A DNA stretch of 64,000 nt from Laccaria trichodermophora. Taxonomy: Eukaryota > Basidiomycota > Agaricomycetes > Agaricales > Hydnangiaceae. The notes under the pieces were generated by a model that was given only the letters and a program-made list of their open reading frames with translations, was not told where the DNA came from and did not search any database. Location: assembly GCA_018417955.1 (NCBI GenBank), contig JACTVC010000028.1, positions 62,001 to 126,000 of the forward strand, read 5' to 3'. Below, piece after piece: positions 22,137-33,999 of the stretch. Positions within the stretch are counted from its first letter, which is position 1. Each line of letters begins with the position of its first letter. The translations under genes and the position numbers were made by a program.

Positions 22137-23537
22137 ATGGATGAACCACCGTCACCATTGTTAAGGGCAAGGATTCCCAAAAAGATCGTCATTGTTGACC
22201 CCACTCGCAACTTGTCAGAATCTTTTCTATATGTATTGAAGTTTGAATCCACCTTGCACTCATATATAGCGAGAAACATATCATTTACGACGCTTATTGT
22301 CCTCTTCGAAAGGGGATCATTTATTATCGATGGTGCGGCATGATACTCGAACACAACATTGGAAAACATGAGGTTGGTTCACATGTCACTCACTGAGAAA
22401 CTCGTATCCAACTAACGATGCTTTCAAGCCACGAATCATTGTCCCAATGCATCCGTCGCGGAAATTACAAAAAATTTCGTTCACCCCCATCAAAGGCAAT
22501 CGGATCCTACTATTTGCAAAATACGAAGACCCGAGAACTCTCAAGTGCTATCTACGCCTATCAATCCACGAAATCCGCTCCGATCGTGTTGGTCCTGTTC
22601 TGTGGTCTTTCAACGGCAGTGTTGATGGTCGCTTCAATATTCGTGGTTTGGGGACAATAAAATCCACCGAAAATGCATTGGGAATCACTTTTGGGGTGCC
22701 ATTTGACGACCATTTGAAGCTATTCGACATCTCTACTACTGAAACTGACACCTCAAGTAATTTTCCTCTAATTGAGTCGGGGAGAATACATTTTGATTTA
22801 AAGTTCAAGTTGATGTCGCGGGACAACAAGAGTTCCGGTTTGTCTAAATCTTTCATGCAGTCGCGTTGAACCTGCTCTGATGTTCTCCAAGTCATACTAT
22901 CCCCTGACACGCGCATTCTCCTAGACGTGGATATGAACGACCGCCAAGACAATAGAACAATTGACATTCAATATTTGGATCCTGGTGGTTCAAACTTTTC
23001 CTTCGTCACCCGCATATTTATTCCCCTCAGGCTACCACGGTTTAACGATCTACCGGAACTTGCATTTTCTGCCGATGGGTCCAAGTTTGCCATAGCTATG
23101 GATGGCGGCGGAGTGTCTATTTGGGATATCCAAAGCAAAGTTCCTTTGTGGACATTCACGGAACCCCCCCAGCCCAAGACCATTCGCCACCATCTACGAT
23201 ATCCTCAATTTAGCAGTGGAAATTTAGGAAAAGAAATTCTGGTATTTGTAGAGGTATGTCTGATGTTCGCATTCTGATATCCCTGCCTTCTCAAATAGGT
23301 GGTCTGAATCCTTAGCACAATCAGGACTCCCATCTTGCAACCATTCATGTGATCGACGCGACGTCGTTTGAGACGGAAGAAAGGCTTTTCTTCAAGATAA
23401 ACGACTATGAGTGTGTGGGTGCGCTTTTCTTCGATCCACGCGAGGGAACTATGTACGCTGAACTTAACGGAACAATCCACGAGTGGGACCTGCGGAAAAA
23501 TGAGCCTGGTCCCGGATGGTGGATTGGGGAGGAGTAG
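22137..23537 (+). CDS. Propeller protein copy E, intact
   Basis: Model: join(22137..22213, 22270..22372, 22429..22837, 22892..23253, 23316..23537), 390 aa, no stops. Intron 1 uses GTCAGA in place of GTGAGA and a shifted acceptor (ATATAG), giving the shortest exon 2 of the family, yet the phase is preserved. Distinctive parts: MDEPPSPLLRARIPKKIVIV; ISFTPIKGNRILLFAKY; VILSPDTRILLDVDMN; the WD blade FSADGSKFAIAMDGGG..IWDI; a long loop TEPPQPKTIRHHLRYPQ; LVFVE; HNQDSHLATIHVIDATSFE; ending GWWIGEE. Convergent with inverted copy C. Confidence 0.82.
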
Positions 23538-23660
23538 GATGTCCGCCTTGACAAAAATACTTTTTATTACGCCGTTTGTAGTTCATTACAAAAGATGCTT
23601 GAAGGAGAAGGGACTGAAATTGCATTAATTTTGGCTTAGGTATTGGAAAAACACCCAAAA

Positions 23661-23843
23661 TCAAGTGAACATTTTTATGTACACCCAGAATATTAAATAA
23701 ACAGTCATGGCAGGAAAAGATGCTCTATTCCTCCTCAACCTACCAGGTTCATTTCTCTGTAGGTTCCACTTGCAAACTTCAAGTGTTCCCCCAGGTGAAC
23801 CATACATATTTTCTACACTCGGATTGAAGAATAACAACATCAT
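23661..23843 (-). pseudogene. Partial duplicate of the propeller last exon
   Basis: Minus-strand FFNPSVENMYGSPGGTLEVCKW followed by NLQRNEPG resembles the exon 5 block FFDP..GTLYAEL..IYEWDLRKNEPG. It lies downstream of copy C, the same arrangement as the fragment at 8849-8950. Confidence 0.55.
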
Positions 23844-23931
23844 TTAGCTTTAACCTGCAAAAAGAATCCCCTTTTGTATAGGCAAGCGGGAAGTTTCTTG
23901 GGTCTGATTCCTGAAATATATCTGTTTCACT

Positions 23932-25333
23932 CTACATCTCCCCGAGCCACCATTCAGGCCCAGTATTTTCTTGCAGGTTCCATTCGTAAAGTGTTCCCTC
24001 CAGTGAGGCATACATACTGCCGCCGCCCAGCTCGAAGAATAGTGTGTTCTCCCCTCGGTTGCCTCCATAGGAATAGTCAGCTCTGGGTAAGCAAAGAGTT
24101 TCTTCCGCTTTAAATGATGTTGCGTCAATCAGGTGGATGATCTGAAGATCAGTTGAAGCTTGGTTCTAATGGCCATTTATTTCAGAGATACATAGGAAAT
24201 GAGAGGCATCCACTCACCTCCATAAATACCAGAACCTCTTTCCTTAATATTCCACTCCCGAATTGAAGATACGATATAGGTTGTTGGAGAACGTCCTTGG
24301 GCACATCCACCTCGAATATTTTTAAGGGAATTTTACTTCGCACCTCCCAAACTGACACTACGCCATCAGTTGTCCCCGCAGCAAACTTGGTCCCATCAGC
24401 AGAAAATACAAGTGAGGGGGGTCCGAACGGCTTCCCCTCTTTACGGTTGGTTCCTTTGGGATTTGGAATCGAGACACGAGTAACGAAAGAAAAATCCATA
24501 TTATTTGTGTCACCCGTGCCGGAGTAGAATATGTCGATTGCTTCGTTGTTCTGGTCTGCGTTAAGAAGAATACGCATGTCGGGGGATAGTACAACTTCAA
24601 TAATGCATGAAGGCGGGACATGATATATTTAAGAATGATGACGGACCGGCGCCATTGAGCTGTCGACTATATTTCAATTGCCCAGCCTCGACTAGAGGGT
24701 ACCTATCTTCTTTCGCGTCAGTGGAGACGTCAAATAGCTCCATACGACTTTTGGCATCCAGCCCAAATGTGATTCCTGAAGGGTTTGTGGTCGATTTCAT
24801 TGCCTGCAACTCAAAGATATTCGAGTGACCATAATCATGGTAAGTCCACAAGGCAGGACCGACGCGGTAAGAGTGGATCTCGTGAATCGATAGGTGTAGA
24901 TAGTGCCAAGATAGTGCCAGGTTTCGTCATCATAATAGCTCTCTTCAAAGCTGTTCCCCATGAGTAGAATTTGATTGCCATTGATTGGAATGAGCGTAAA
25001 GCTGATTGGCATTGAAGTCCGTTGAAGTGTTGTAATCATCCGTGGCTGGGGAAATAATTCAGTCTCGAGGCCTCAGCTGATTGGATACGCAAATGAACCT
25101 CATCCTTGCTGGAGGCATAAAGGTCGTGCTCAAAGATTTGATGATGTCGATTATAATAAATGACCCCCTTTTGAAGAGGACATTGAAGGTTTGACCATGC
25201 ACTATACATTTGAACTTGTCAAGAGAATTATATTGTTGCAAGATGAGGGATTCTCACTGCCTACCACTATCCGAGTCGAGAGTAAGGGTTTTCACTGGGT
25301 GCCTTGATTTGAGTAACTTCGAGTCATTCTCAT
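23932..25333 (-). pseudogene. Propeller copy C (inverted subfamily), frameshifted
   Basis: Equivalent exons: 23932..24165, 24218..24594, 24647..25045, 25099..25333. The last two exons match copy B in length (234 and 377). Exon 3 is 399 bases against 388 in B because an 11-base unit (agatagtgcca) is duplicated near 24900, shifting frame after DDETWHYL. Exon 1 has an early TGA (codon 14, where B has Gly) and a further net length change. The 3' half remains open and well conserved (FSADGTKFAAGTTDGVVSVWEV, KEVLVFME, LIDATSFKAEE, PEWWLGEM). Confidence 0.8.
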
Positions 25334-25535
25334 TCGTGGCTATTGGGAGAGACGTCTGCTGATCCAATGGAATTGAATGGATAGAAGTTGAAGGCATAAT
25401 AAGAACTGGGCACTTGGGATTGAAAAGGGGACTTTATACTGCCGTCGTTCATTGTCACCAGCCAGCAGCTTATGTCTCCTCAAGTTTGGCCCTCGTCTCC
25501 CCCGGCCTCGCTCCACCTCGTCACCACGCTTTGCC
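25334..25535. other. 5' flank of Rtf2 remnant 2
   Basis: The first part is upstream DNA of copy C. From about 25410 it matches the sequence that opens Rtf2 remnant 1 (cctcgtcaccacgctttg), which is then interrupted by the element at 25536. Confidence 0.5.
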
Positions 25536-26180
25536 AGCTCCCCAACCTCAACCCCTCCCCGGACACATCACGTGACTTATTGATATCTTATCTAACCATC
25601 AAAGTAACACTTACATGTCATTTTGACGAAGTTTCTACGCTTCAGTAATGATAAATCTTCTGTTTAGATGAACGGAGCGAGTTAGGGTAAGATATGTAGG
25701 GATATGCATAATCGATCGTAGTTTAGTTCCAGCGTTTGGTTTATTTGATCTTGTTTGACCTCGGCGCCGTGCACGTGCTCAACAAAATATCACGCAAGTC
25801 CGCGCTTGCTGGCTAGCTTGGATATATAAAAATCTATTCTCACAGCCAAGACACTTCCTGCAATTTGAAGGTCGACCTGAAGATGTGAACTCTTCTCCTC
25901 CTTTCCGCTTCCGACTATTGCGGCATTTTTCACAGGTTTTGTTTGAGTTGACCCAGGGGGAAGGGTTTAAATTGTGAACACTGCTTCTCGGAAGGTGTAG
26001 ACATCTTTTTTATTATTGCTAGGTAACATTATGAGCTGTGTACAGTGTACGCGCCGTGTTTTATGTAGTTCAAACCTCAAATTGCACTTAAACTATATAC
26101 TTGGTAGTGGTACATGTGACCGTTTCTTACACGTGTTACATCATGTGACGTGTCCGGGGAGGGGTTGAGGTTGGGGAGCT
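25536..26180. mobile_element. 645-bp TIR element inside Rtf2 remnant 2
   Basis: Terminal inverted repeats of about 40 bases start agctccccaacctcaacccc at both ends (right end read inward) and differ at only a few positions. Both ends are flanked by ctttgcc (25529-25535 and 26181-26187), a 7-bp target duplication. The uninterrupted counterpart in remnant 1 runs cacgctttggctggtgg. AT-rich interior, no long frame: a non-autonomous DNA element. Superfamily not assignable. Confidence 0.85.
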
Positions 26181-26187
26181 CTTTGCC

Positions 26188-27000
26188 TGGTGGCAGGCCG
26201 TCATCGTCACATCGCTTTGGCCCACTGGGGTCTCCTCGTTCTTCTGAAAGGTGACCTCACAGAGTAAACTGCAGGAACTCATGTGCGTTAGGCAAGTTGT
26301 ACAATCATAAAGATGAGTACTTGCTCGACAAAGTAAGCTTATGGAGACAGGGGATATCCGGTCGCTCAAGGTGAGCTCCGAATGCCGCTATTCCCCGCAT
26401 GCAGGCTAATCCAGTCATGCAACAGGACGTGAAAACTCTGACACCTAGCCCAATCTTGCGCCTTACTCGTCCGAGTCATCATCAAGCGACACCGAACGAC
26501 CACAATTTGTTTGCCCACTTCCAATGATGGAGATGAACGGTGTCCAGCCCTTCGTTCACCTCTCCTCCTGCGGCTGCCTCTTCTCCTAGGCAGGTCTGAA
26601 GACCGTCTCTGCCTCGTCTGCTTCGAAAGACCGGGAGAACGACAAAGGCAAAGCAGAAGCGGCTACGACGGACCCTTCGGACGCCGAACTTGAGCTCTGT
26701 CCTGAATGCGGGAAGAAATAGTACTCCCGAACTGAGGGCATCGTCCTTCTCAACCCTTCTCAAGGCGAGGAAGACACGATGCATGAAACAATGGAGCGTT
26801 AGCGCCTTCTTGGACCCGTGAAGAAGCTCAAGTCATCAAGAACGACTCACGGCCCTGGCCACGGACGACGCAGAGCCTCCAACGAAGAAATAGGCGGCGG
26901 TGGGGCTGAAAACGAAGATATCCGCGGCGGGTCAGGCGGTGTAAAAAGCTTGTATGGGGTTGGGACGAAGAGGAAGGAGACATCTATGACCATGGGCACT
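26188..27000 (+). pseudogene. rtf2: Rtf2 remnant 2
   Basis: Cues in scattered frames: NGVQPFVHLSSCGCLFS near 26535, a CPECGRK-type block near 26700, LNPSQGEEDTM near 26750, and KSLYGVGTKRKETSMTMGTFTT at 26945-27005 (Rtf2 copies here end in this block). Several stops and shifts. The 5' part is split by the element at 25536-26180. Confidence 0.7.
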
Positions 27001-28149
27001 TTCACTACAGTACGTCTTCCCTCCGGTTTTGAATACGACAAAGCCCTTCGCCCTTCTATATTTATTGCATCACCTAACTAATCCAATTGAACGCGCGTAG
27101 ATCCACCTATTCCTCTCCGCCCAACATCATGAGCAAGCAAACGATCTCCCGAAACAACCGACGAAACCACCTCCCTTCAGCGCAAAACGGGCCTCGACTT
27201 CGACGTTCGAAGCTACAGGATCTTCATCCTGCCAAAGCTGAAACTGCGGAGAGCGTTTCTGGTTAGCCCCTTCCCTCTCCAACTCTCGTCGACCACTCAC
27301 CTTCAAACAGTCGCAATTTTCTCTGATACAGCTCTGGCCGTTTCGCCTCCAAGACGATCGTCCTGGTGAACGAGCTCTCCGCCCCGCGACGAACGCAAGC
27401 CATCGGAACAGGAACTTATGAAGTAACAGATCGCGTCAGAGCAACACGTTCAGCTCGGAGCAGCTCGATGAGGCCGAGGAGAAGTCGAGGAGAAACTGCG
27501 ACCTTGGTGGGATGCGAGCTGCGATTGGATGCTGCGGATTGGAGAAGGTTTATACGATAGGCTCTCGTACCACTGTTCCGCTCATTTAGTTGGAGATTGA
27601 CGTGTTGTGTGCAGGATTCTTTGCCCCTGGCGAATACAGACGGTCGTTACATAAGGTGAGCGCATCTATGGGTCTTGATATCTTCTGCCTCTGATTCTTC
27701 AGTCGAATGGTAGATCATCTAATGACTACTAACAATACTCTCGTCAACTATCCTAACACCGTCAACCTAACTATGGCTTTCGATCAAACAACATCCTACT
27801 CATCCATTTACACACGGAACCACAATATGCACCAAATACTTCCCTCAAAGCTCCCCCAAACAACTCGACGCATCGTTGATGGTGAGGAAACTCTGCCGAG
27901 GATCGCTGAAACCCTCCTCGTTGTCCCAAATGGCCAATCTCGCATAAACACCGATAATCGGTGACTCAATGATGAAACCCCGTTGGAAGATTGTCCGTCT
28001 CCGAGTCCAAAGCTCTTCATTGCACATGTCACAAGTATCGAGAGCTCACTGAGCGACAATGATGACAGTTTACCGTTGCTCTACCATCGACGACAATCCA
28101 CGAAATGTTCAATACCACCTCATTCGCCAACTATGGACCCATAGGCTTT
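27001..28149. other. Segment Z, copy 2, with extra sequence
   Basis: Contains AKAETAESVSG, SGRFASKTIVLVNELSAP and the gcggattggagaaggtttatacg stretch, then the usual AT-rich tail with tacacacggaaccac. The last 300 bases before 28150 have no clear counterpart in other units. No gene model. Confidence 0.4.
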
Positions 28150-28745
28150 TTCCGTAATGTCTCTAGAAGATACACAAGATGAGTTATATTTGCCCCTTGT
28201 CACATCTGAACTGAACATAAAGCAGACTTCTGGGGGCGCCTCTCGTCGTTTGCTCTCAATTGCCTACCAGGGTAATAACTCACCTCCGCCGGCACTGGCA
28301 TATCCCACTCCGAAAAAGCATATGGAGGCAGCCAAGTCCACTTTTTGCAGATATCCTTCCCTGCCACAGCCTGTACTTCACTCTGCACTTTACTGACGAG
28401 AAGACGAACAAGTGGACCAAGGTCGTAGCGCCCGTATGGGTGGATGGCATCAAGGATACCAGGGAGGGCGAGGGTCCGGTCTTAGTACAAAGCGCGTTGA
28501 CTCTTTACGTGTCGATCCTTGGGACAGGCAAGGCGCTCAGCCGGCCTTTGGAGGGGAAGAAGGCCTATGTGCATCAGGCGATTAGCGCCAGCGTCAAGAT
28601 TAGCACTCAGGGCGGGGATGAGAGAGGGGGATGGCGTTTATGTAGACGTCGAAAAGGGTGCCGTCTTCGAGGTAAGAGAGGTGGGCGACCTCAGACCTGC
28701 TGAGCTTTTGGTCTTTGATTTGGGAATATTTTTGCTGTACTAAAT
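28150..28745 (+). pseudogene. Unrecognised coding-like fragment
   Basis: Plus-strand pieces in changing frames look coding: LEDTQDELYLPLVTSELN; HSLYFTLHFTDEKTNKWTKV then VAPVWVDGIKDTREGEGPV; KALSRPLEGKKAYVHQAIS; and EGDGVYVDVEKGAVFEVREV then GDLRPAELLVFDLG. They read like successive strands of one protein broken by short frame changes or introns. The family is not recognised. Found only in this array unit. Confidence 0.4.
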
Positions 28746-28949
28746 ACCTATCCATATTGTATGCATAGCCTGGTAACGACTGCTCAATAACCGTGCTTAT
28801 AATAAGTTTGGTCTTTGATTTGGGCTGCTTCTACTTGTCCCATGTCCGCCGTTTCTATGGTCCGTGTGCGCCAGCGACTTGGCAACTTCTGCTGTGTCAT
28901 GTAAACCACTGGCATACTAAGCGCCAAAACTCCGCTCTCTCAATTTGGG
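28746..28949. other. Junction sequence before dynein remnant 3
   Basis: Short unassigned stretch; a 22-base segment (ttggtctttgatttgggctgc-like) repeats part of the preceding fragment. Confidence 0.35.
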
Positions 28950-30640
28950 TTTTGAACTGGTGGTTTAGTACGTCAATAATGGCTGGAAATGGTTGGGAAA
29001 GAGGGAAGAAGAGGGTACCTTGTAGTGCTGAATGATCTCCTTATAAGTTCAGTGGCACCACTGTATCACACAACGAATCTACACCGGCGTCTTTCAGCGG
29101 AAAGATCAAAATAGGTAAAGAATGCACGTACCTTTGGCCTAACGAAAAACACATTAAGCTTTGAGAAAACCCTGAACATCACATTCGCACTGTGCGCCAT
29201 GCGAAGTCTATCCCGAAGCCTGTGGTTCTCGACCCGAGACAGGCGCTCGTTGTACGCATTTTCAACTGTTACCCATATCTCGGTGTCCTCTGCGTATAAT
29301 ACTCACATCAGCCTTTACTCAAAGACACAGCACGAGAAACGAAAGAAAAGGACTTACCAACATTAACATTCAGAACATCAAGTTTCGCTTAACGACCTCT
29401 CCTCCATATCCATCCCCCCTCTCACCCCTCCTCCTCCAAGACCAACCGTCGTTTGTGCGAGGAGACGTTCGAAGGTGGGGTAAGGTGTGTATGCTAGCCA
29501 GTGGGATGTTAAGATCCGCAGAAAGACGTCGTCCAATGAGATTCTTCGACGAGTGGAACACGTCGACGAATTGGGTAGGAGGACATTTTACGTTTTTGTT
29601 TCAGATGAGCGTTGGTGATTGATGCACATTTTTGAGGTCGTAGAGAGATTGCTTAGCGGAAAGTCTTTCGTCAGTTGGTAAACTGCTAGTATACATAAGC
29701 TTCATTGATCCCAAAGAAAAAAAGTACGAGAGACCCACCGAGATCTGTGGCATTTTTCAACCTATATCAGTGATAAATTAACAGTCACATGGGATGTCTT
29801 TGCATTCCTCAATGCGTCCATGGCCATCCTGCCCTCCTCATCTCTCAACTGCGCCTCTATGCCCTCCAACGCCTATTCGAGGCTCAACCAAAGTTGAACT
29901 CTTGCAATTGTCGTGCTGGAGGAAACGTCCCTCGTGTTCTTGGTCGCTGCTTGGATGGCTTTGATCCATAAGCTGACATGCAAGTGGATAATCTTGAGGA
30001 AAGGCTGTCAGTGAGTAGTGTTGAGGAGACGTGATATATTTTGGGGCGCTGGCCTTCGCGATTGGGCCTTTTGAAAGTGTTAGTAGAATGCCGCCGCCGC
30101 AGAAAAAAACCACCCACCAACTCAACAGCCCATTGAATAACAGGATGGACGTATTTCGTCTTCGAAATCTCCACACTCTTCTGTAAACACAACAACCTCA
30201 ACTTGAGCTATAGAAAGTTTTTCTTCGTCATCGGTTGGCTTCTCAACTTCCACCTCCCCCTCCTGCGTCTTTCCCTGCCCCTGCCCCAGTCTCCACAAAC
30301 ACGTCAAACCGTAGTTTAACACCACAGCTTACCACGACGTGTAAAGACTCGTACGGCGTGTCGTTACCGCCAAAGGGGTTGAGAAGGTGAAGCTGCATAG
30401 ATGGCGGTACGACCGGGTCGAGGTGCGTTGTTCGTTCTATGAGCGCGAGGGTTGTGATGTGTGTTGGGTGTTATGTCAGTCGTGAGGTGGTACGGTGTTC
30501 CTCCGTCATCTGCATCGCTTCTATGTGAATATACGGATGGAACGGTCCAACATCGTGCGGAGCACAGACCTCGATAAGCTCAGACAATCCGAAGCGGGCG
30601 TATACGAACCACGCACTGGGTGCTTGAGAGCCAGGAAGTG
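28950..30640 (-). pseudogene. dyn1: Dynein heavy chain tail remnant 3
   Basis: Minus-strand cues in several frames: a [20 protein letters not shown] stretch near 29200 (ANEMFRVF region of dynein), EVVKRNLMF near 29390, the ELGFD..SRNL block near 29850, LLCLQKSVEISKTKYVHPVIQWAVE near 30150 (family: LLxLQQNVEIPE..HPVIQxAVE) and ALIERTTHLDPVVPPSMQLH near 30400. Numerous stops. Confidence 0.7.
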
Positions 30641-30933
30641 CCTTGTTGGTTGCTGAGAATCGACCTTTCGTGGCGGAAAAACGCGGAAGAAGGGGAAGAG
30701 AGATGAAAGACCATTGGGGAGGGTTTAAACCCCTCTTGAATGGGTGGATCAAGGGGCTCAGACGCTCGGGCGACGTATGATGAGAAAGACAGAAGTGGAA
30801 TGAGACGAAAAGGGACTGGGCGCAATTGAGGGACGCCACAAAAAGGTGATGACCAATTGCGATAAGCGCCCTCTAAGCCCGACCGCGCTTATATGCCAGG
30901 GCATCGTTCTTTCCGTATTCTCACCAGCCATCG
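30641..30933. other. Divergent spacer and promoter of propeller copy F
   Basis: Carries the family spacer (gtggcggaaaaacgcgga; cacaaaaaggtgatgacc) and the conserved gaccgcgcttatatg block about 40 nt before the ATG. Confidence 0.55.
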
Positions 30934-32368
30934 ATGGATGAACCACCTTCACGGTTGCTAAAGTCAAGGATTCCAAGAAAGACCATCCTGTACCCGTGAG
31001 AATCTTTTGTATATCTATTGTATTCTGAACACCATCGCGGCTCGCCTTTGCAGATTCGACGTCGATTACTGGGAATCTCACATTCGCGACACTCATTGTC
31101 CTCTTCGAAAGGGAATCATTTGTTATCGCCAGAACGACACGATATTCGAGCACAACATCCATTCCACTGGAAAACATGAGGTTGATTCACATGTCACTCA
31201 CCAAGAAAGCTGGATACGACTAACTATGCTTTCAAGCCACGAATCATTGTCTGGAATCATCCGTCACGGTCTTTCAGAAGAATGTCGTTTGTCCCCATCA
31301 AGGGCAATCGGATCCTACTACTCGCAAAGTACTGGGACCAGGCCTTGAACCGGGATATCAAGTCAAACTATCTACACCTATCAATCCACGAAATCCGCTC
31401 CGATCTTCGTGTTGGTCCTGTTCTGTGGTCTTTCAACGGTAGCGTTGATGGTCACTTCGATCTTCATGATCTGGAGCTGATAAAATCCACCAAAAATGAA
31501 TTGGGAATCACTTTTTGGGCACGATTTGACGACCATTGGAAGCTGTTCGACATCTCTACTACTGAAGCTGACACCTCGAATAATTTCCCTCTAATTGAGT
31601 CGGGGAGAATAGATTTTGATCTGAAGTTCAAGTCGACGTTGTGGCTTGAAAATACTCCCGGTTTGTCCAAATGTTTCATACTGTCATGTTGAACCTGCTC
31701 TGATGTTCTCCAAGTCATACTATCCCCTGACACATGCATTCTCCTAAACGTGGATATGGAAAACAGACGACACGGTGAAACGATTGACATTCACTATTTG
31801 GATTCTGGTGCTACAAACCTTTCCTTCGTCACCCGCATGTCTATTCCCCATCTCAGGGTAAAAAAACATTCTATTTCTATCCTTCCAGCAAAACTTGCAT
31901 TTTCTGCCGATGGGTCCAAGTTTGCTATGGGTATGGGTTGCGGCGGGGTGTCTGTGTGGAATATTCAAAGCAAAGACCCATTACCAACATGCACGGAAGC
32001 CCCCTTGCCTGAGGAAGTTTATTTCCGGCCTCAACAACATCGATTTCTTCAATTTACCAGTGGAGATTCAGGAAAAGACATTTTGGTATTTGTGGAGGTA
32101 CGTCTGATGTTCACATTCTGATAGCCCTACCTCGGATCGGAATCCTTAGCACGATTTCGACTCCAATCTTGAAATCATTCATGTGATCGAGGCGACGTCG
32201 TTTGAGACGGAAGAAAGGCTTTTCTTACAGGCTGAAAGGTTCGATGTGGGTGCGCTTTTCTTCGATCCACGCGAGGGAACTCTTTATGCCGAACTTCGCG
32301 GCACAATCTATGAGTGGGACCTGCGGGAAAAGGAGCCTGGTCCTGAATGGTGGATCGGGGAGGAGTAG
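30934..32368 (+). CDS. Propeller protein copy F, intact, longest + copy
   Basis: Model: join(30934..30995, 31054..31180, 31237..31660, 31715..32097, 32150..32368), 404 aa. Exon order and landmarks define the + subfamily: MDEPPSRLLKSRIPRKTI (exon 1); variable block then CPLRKGIICYR..IFEHNI (exon 2); PRIIV, MSFVPIKGNRILL, LHLSIHEIRSD, GPVLWSFNGS, LGITFW, WKLFDIST, NFPLIESGRIDF (exon 3); VILSPDTCILLNVDM, DIHYLDSG, LAFSADGSKFAMGMGCGGVS and VWNI, DILVFVE (exon 4); IIHVIEATSFETEE, ALFFDPREGTLYAEL, IYEWDL, GPEWWIGEE (exon 5). Repeating beta-strand pairs and the WD-type blade indicate a beta-propeller. Residues after the SIP motif and after the WD blade are longer than in sister copies. No signal peptide or membrane segment in this frame. 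Function unknown. Confidence 0.85.
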
Positions 32369-33999
32369 GATGTCCGGCTCGACAAGAGTACTTTTCATTA
32401 CGCCGTTTGTAGTTCATGAGAATAAGTAACGAGCGTTTAAGCAAAAGCAGCTTGAAGGAGATGTCACTCGGGGTGAATTGTATGCTTAAGAGACCAAAAT
32501 TGGATTAAGCTCAGCTCAGTGTGTATCAGCAATGAAACAATGGACACCCAAGATCAAGTGAGCAAACTCTGCTAATATTGTGTTCAACATTTGCTCTAGA
32601 AGAAGGGGATGAATCCCGCTACGTTGAATGCAAAAAATCCCGTCGCAGCGGATGATATCGCAGGCGCAGGTACGATGCGAGGACGACCAGGCAGATTGAG
32701 GCCGCCGAAGTCTACGAGGGATGGGCGCACACCTCAAGCGGTCACAAGTGAGTGTACCGACAGGCCTAGTTCTTTTACCCTGATAGAAATTTGTCGGAGA
32801 AGTCGTCGAACCCAGAAAACATTGGCATCTGTACAACATTGCCAAGGCTTGAAAGTTAGACAAAGTCTCATTAACTTCAAGTTCGGGCCCGGGGGGGCCT
32901 TGATTCTCAGGATTATGTGCACCAAGCGAGCGCCGGTGCTTGTCATTTACGGCCCTATATATTGTCGCTGTCCTAGACCAAGACACCCTACATACGAATA
33001 AACGCGCGCTATTCCGCCCCGTAAGCACAGACTCCTAGCCGCCATCAAACGCACCTCCCACCTTGGTCCTAACCACCTTCCGGCACTTTGCAATTGGGAT
33101 TATCTCTGGAGCTCCGAACTTTGATCCTGGCATCTGTATATCAGTGGAGCTGATGCAGGTTCTAAATTATCCCGACATACCTTCACCTTGAAATATCTAT
33201 CAATCAATACAGGGTTCGGCAGGGGAAGTTTGCAAAGGTCCTGCACAAGTCCCGGCAATCTCAGACTAAAATAAGTGTAACAGCGGACGAAAGCTTACCG
33301 TATGCACCTTCTCCGATCCGCCAAATGCAATGACAGCTAGCACACTACGAACATCGCAACTTCACTTATCCAAGACCAGAGATTGATTCCGGCTCATCTT
33401 CCGCACCAGATTCTGGGGGAGATTCCCCGCCGCCAGTCGTCGCTCCTCCAGAAGTTAAAAGGAGTCAAGCCTTGCCTATCGACCAATATCGTCGTCAACT
33501 CCAAAGGTACAAGCAAATATGCTTCCTCCTGATCCAAAAGCTGTAGCATCGCAGCTAGTCATCCCCGTGGTGACGTTAGGATGGAATCCAGGAAGCGAGA
33601 GCGAATCGCTAGAGAGATCCCCACATTTGATTTTTGTTTGAAGGTGGGTGTTGACGACGTCGTTGACGAGGCACGTTCTGTTCAGTCTCCGAAAATGTTG
33701 GAACTCCCATCCGTATATTTCGGGAAGCAAGATCGAGCGCGACAATGTGGAAATCACACTGTAGGCGGAATAGAAAGTGGAACGGGAAGGAGAAGGCAGG
33801 CGAGGAAAACAAACACATCGTGCTTGGGTTTATGTTGTTTCTTGGTAGGTATCAAATGTCAGATATACATAATGACAAACGGATGAATCGACACACGTTG
33901 TTAGCTTTTGGGAGGTGTGGTGAGGAACTGGTGAGGATGCTTGAGCTCAAGCATGGCGTGCACGACCTGGCAGTGAAGACATTCTGGCAGGCAGAGTCA
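32369..33999. other. Segment Y, copy 2 (unassigned)
   Basis: Homologous to the segments after D, G and I; shares cgtcgcagcggatgatatcgc, gattatgtgcaccaagcgag, gccctatatattgtcgctg, and on the minus strand an exon-like piece ending at a GTAAGC site near 33300. Open frames such as 33581-33886 are shared but not recognisable. Confidence 0.45.

Noticed and set aside
33290..33370. Protein-kinase-like glycine loop (IGEGAYGK) on the minus strand of segment Y, with a similar RIGEGLYGR in Z
   Set aside because: No other kinase motif nearby, and the two occurrences are on opposite strands; treated as coincidence.
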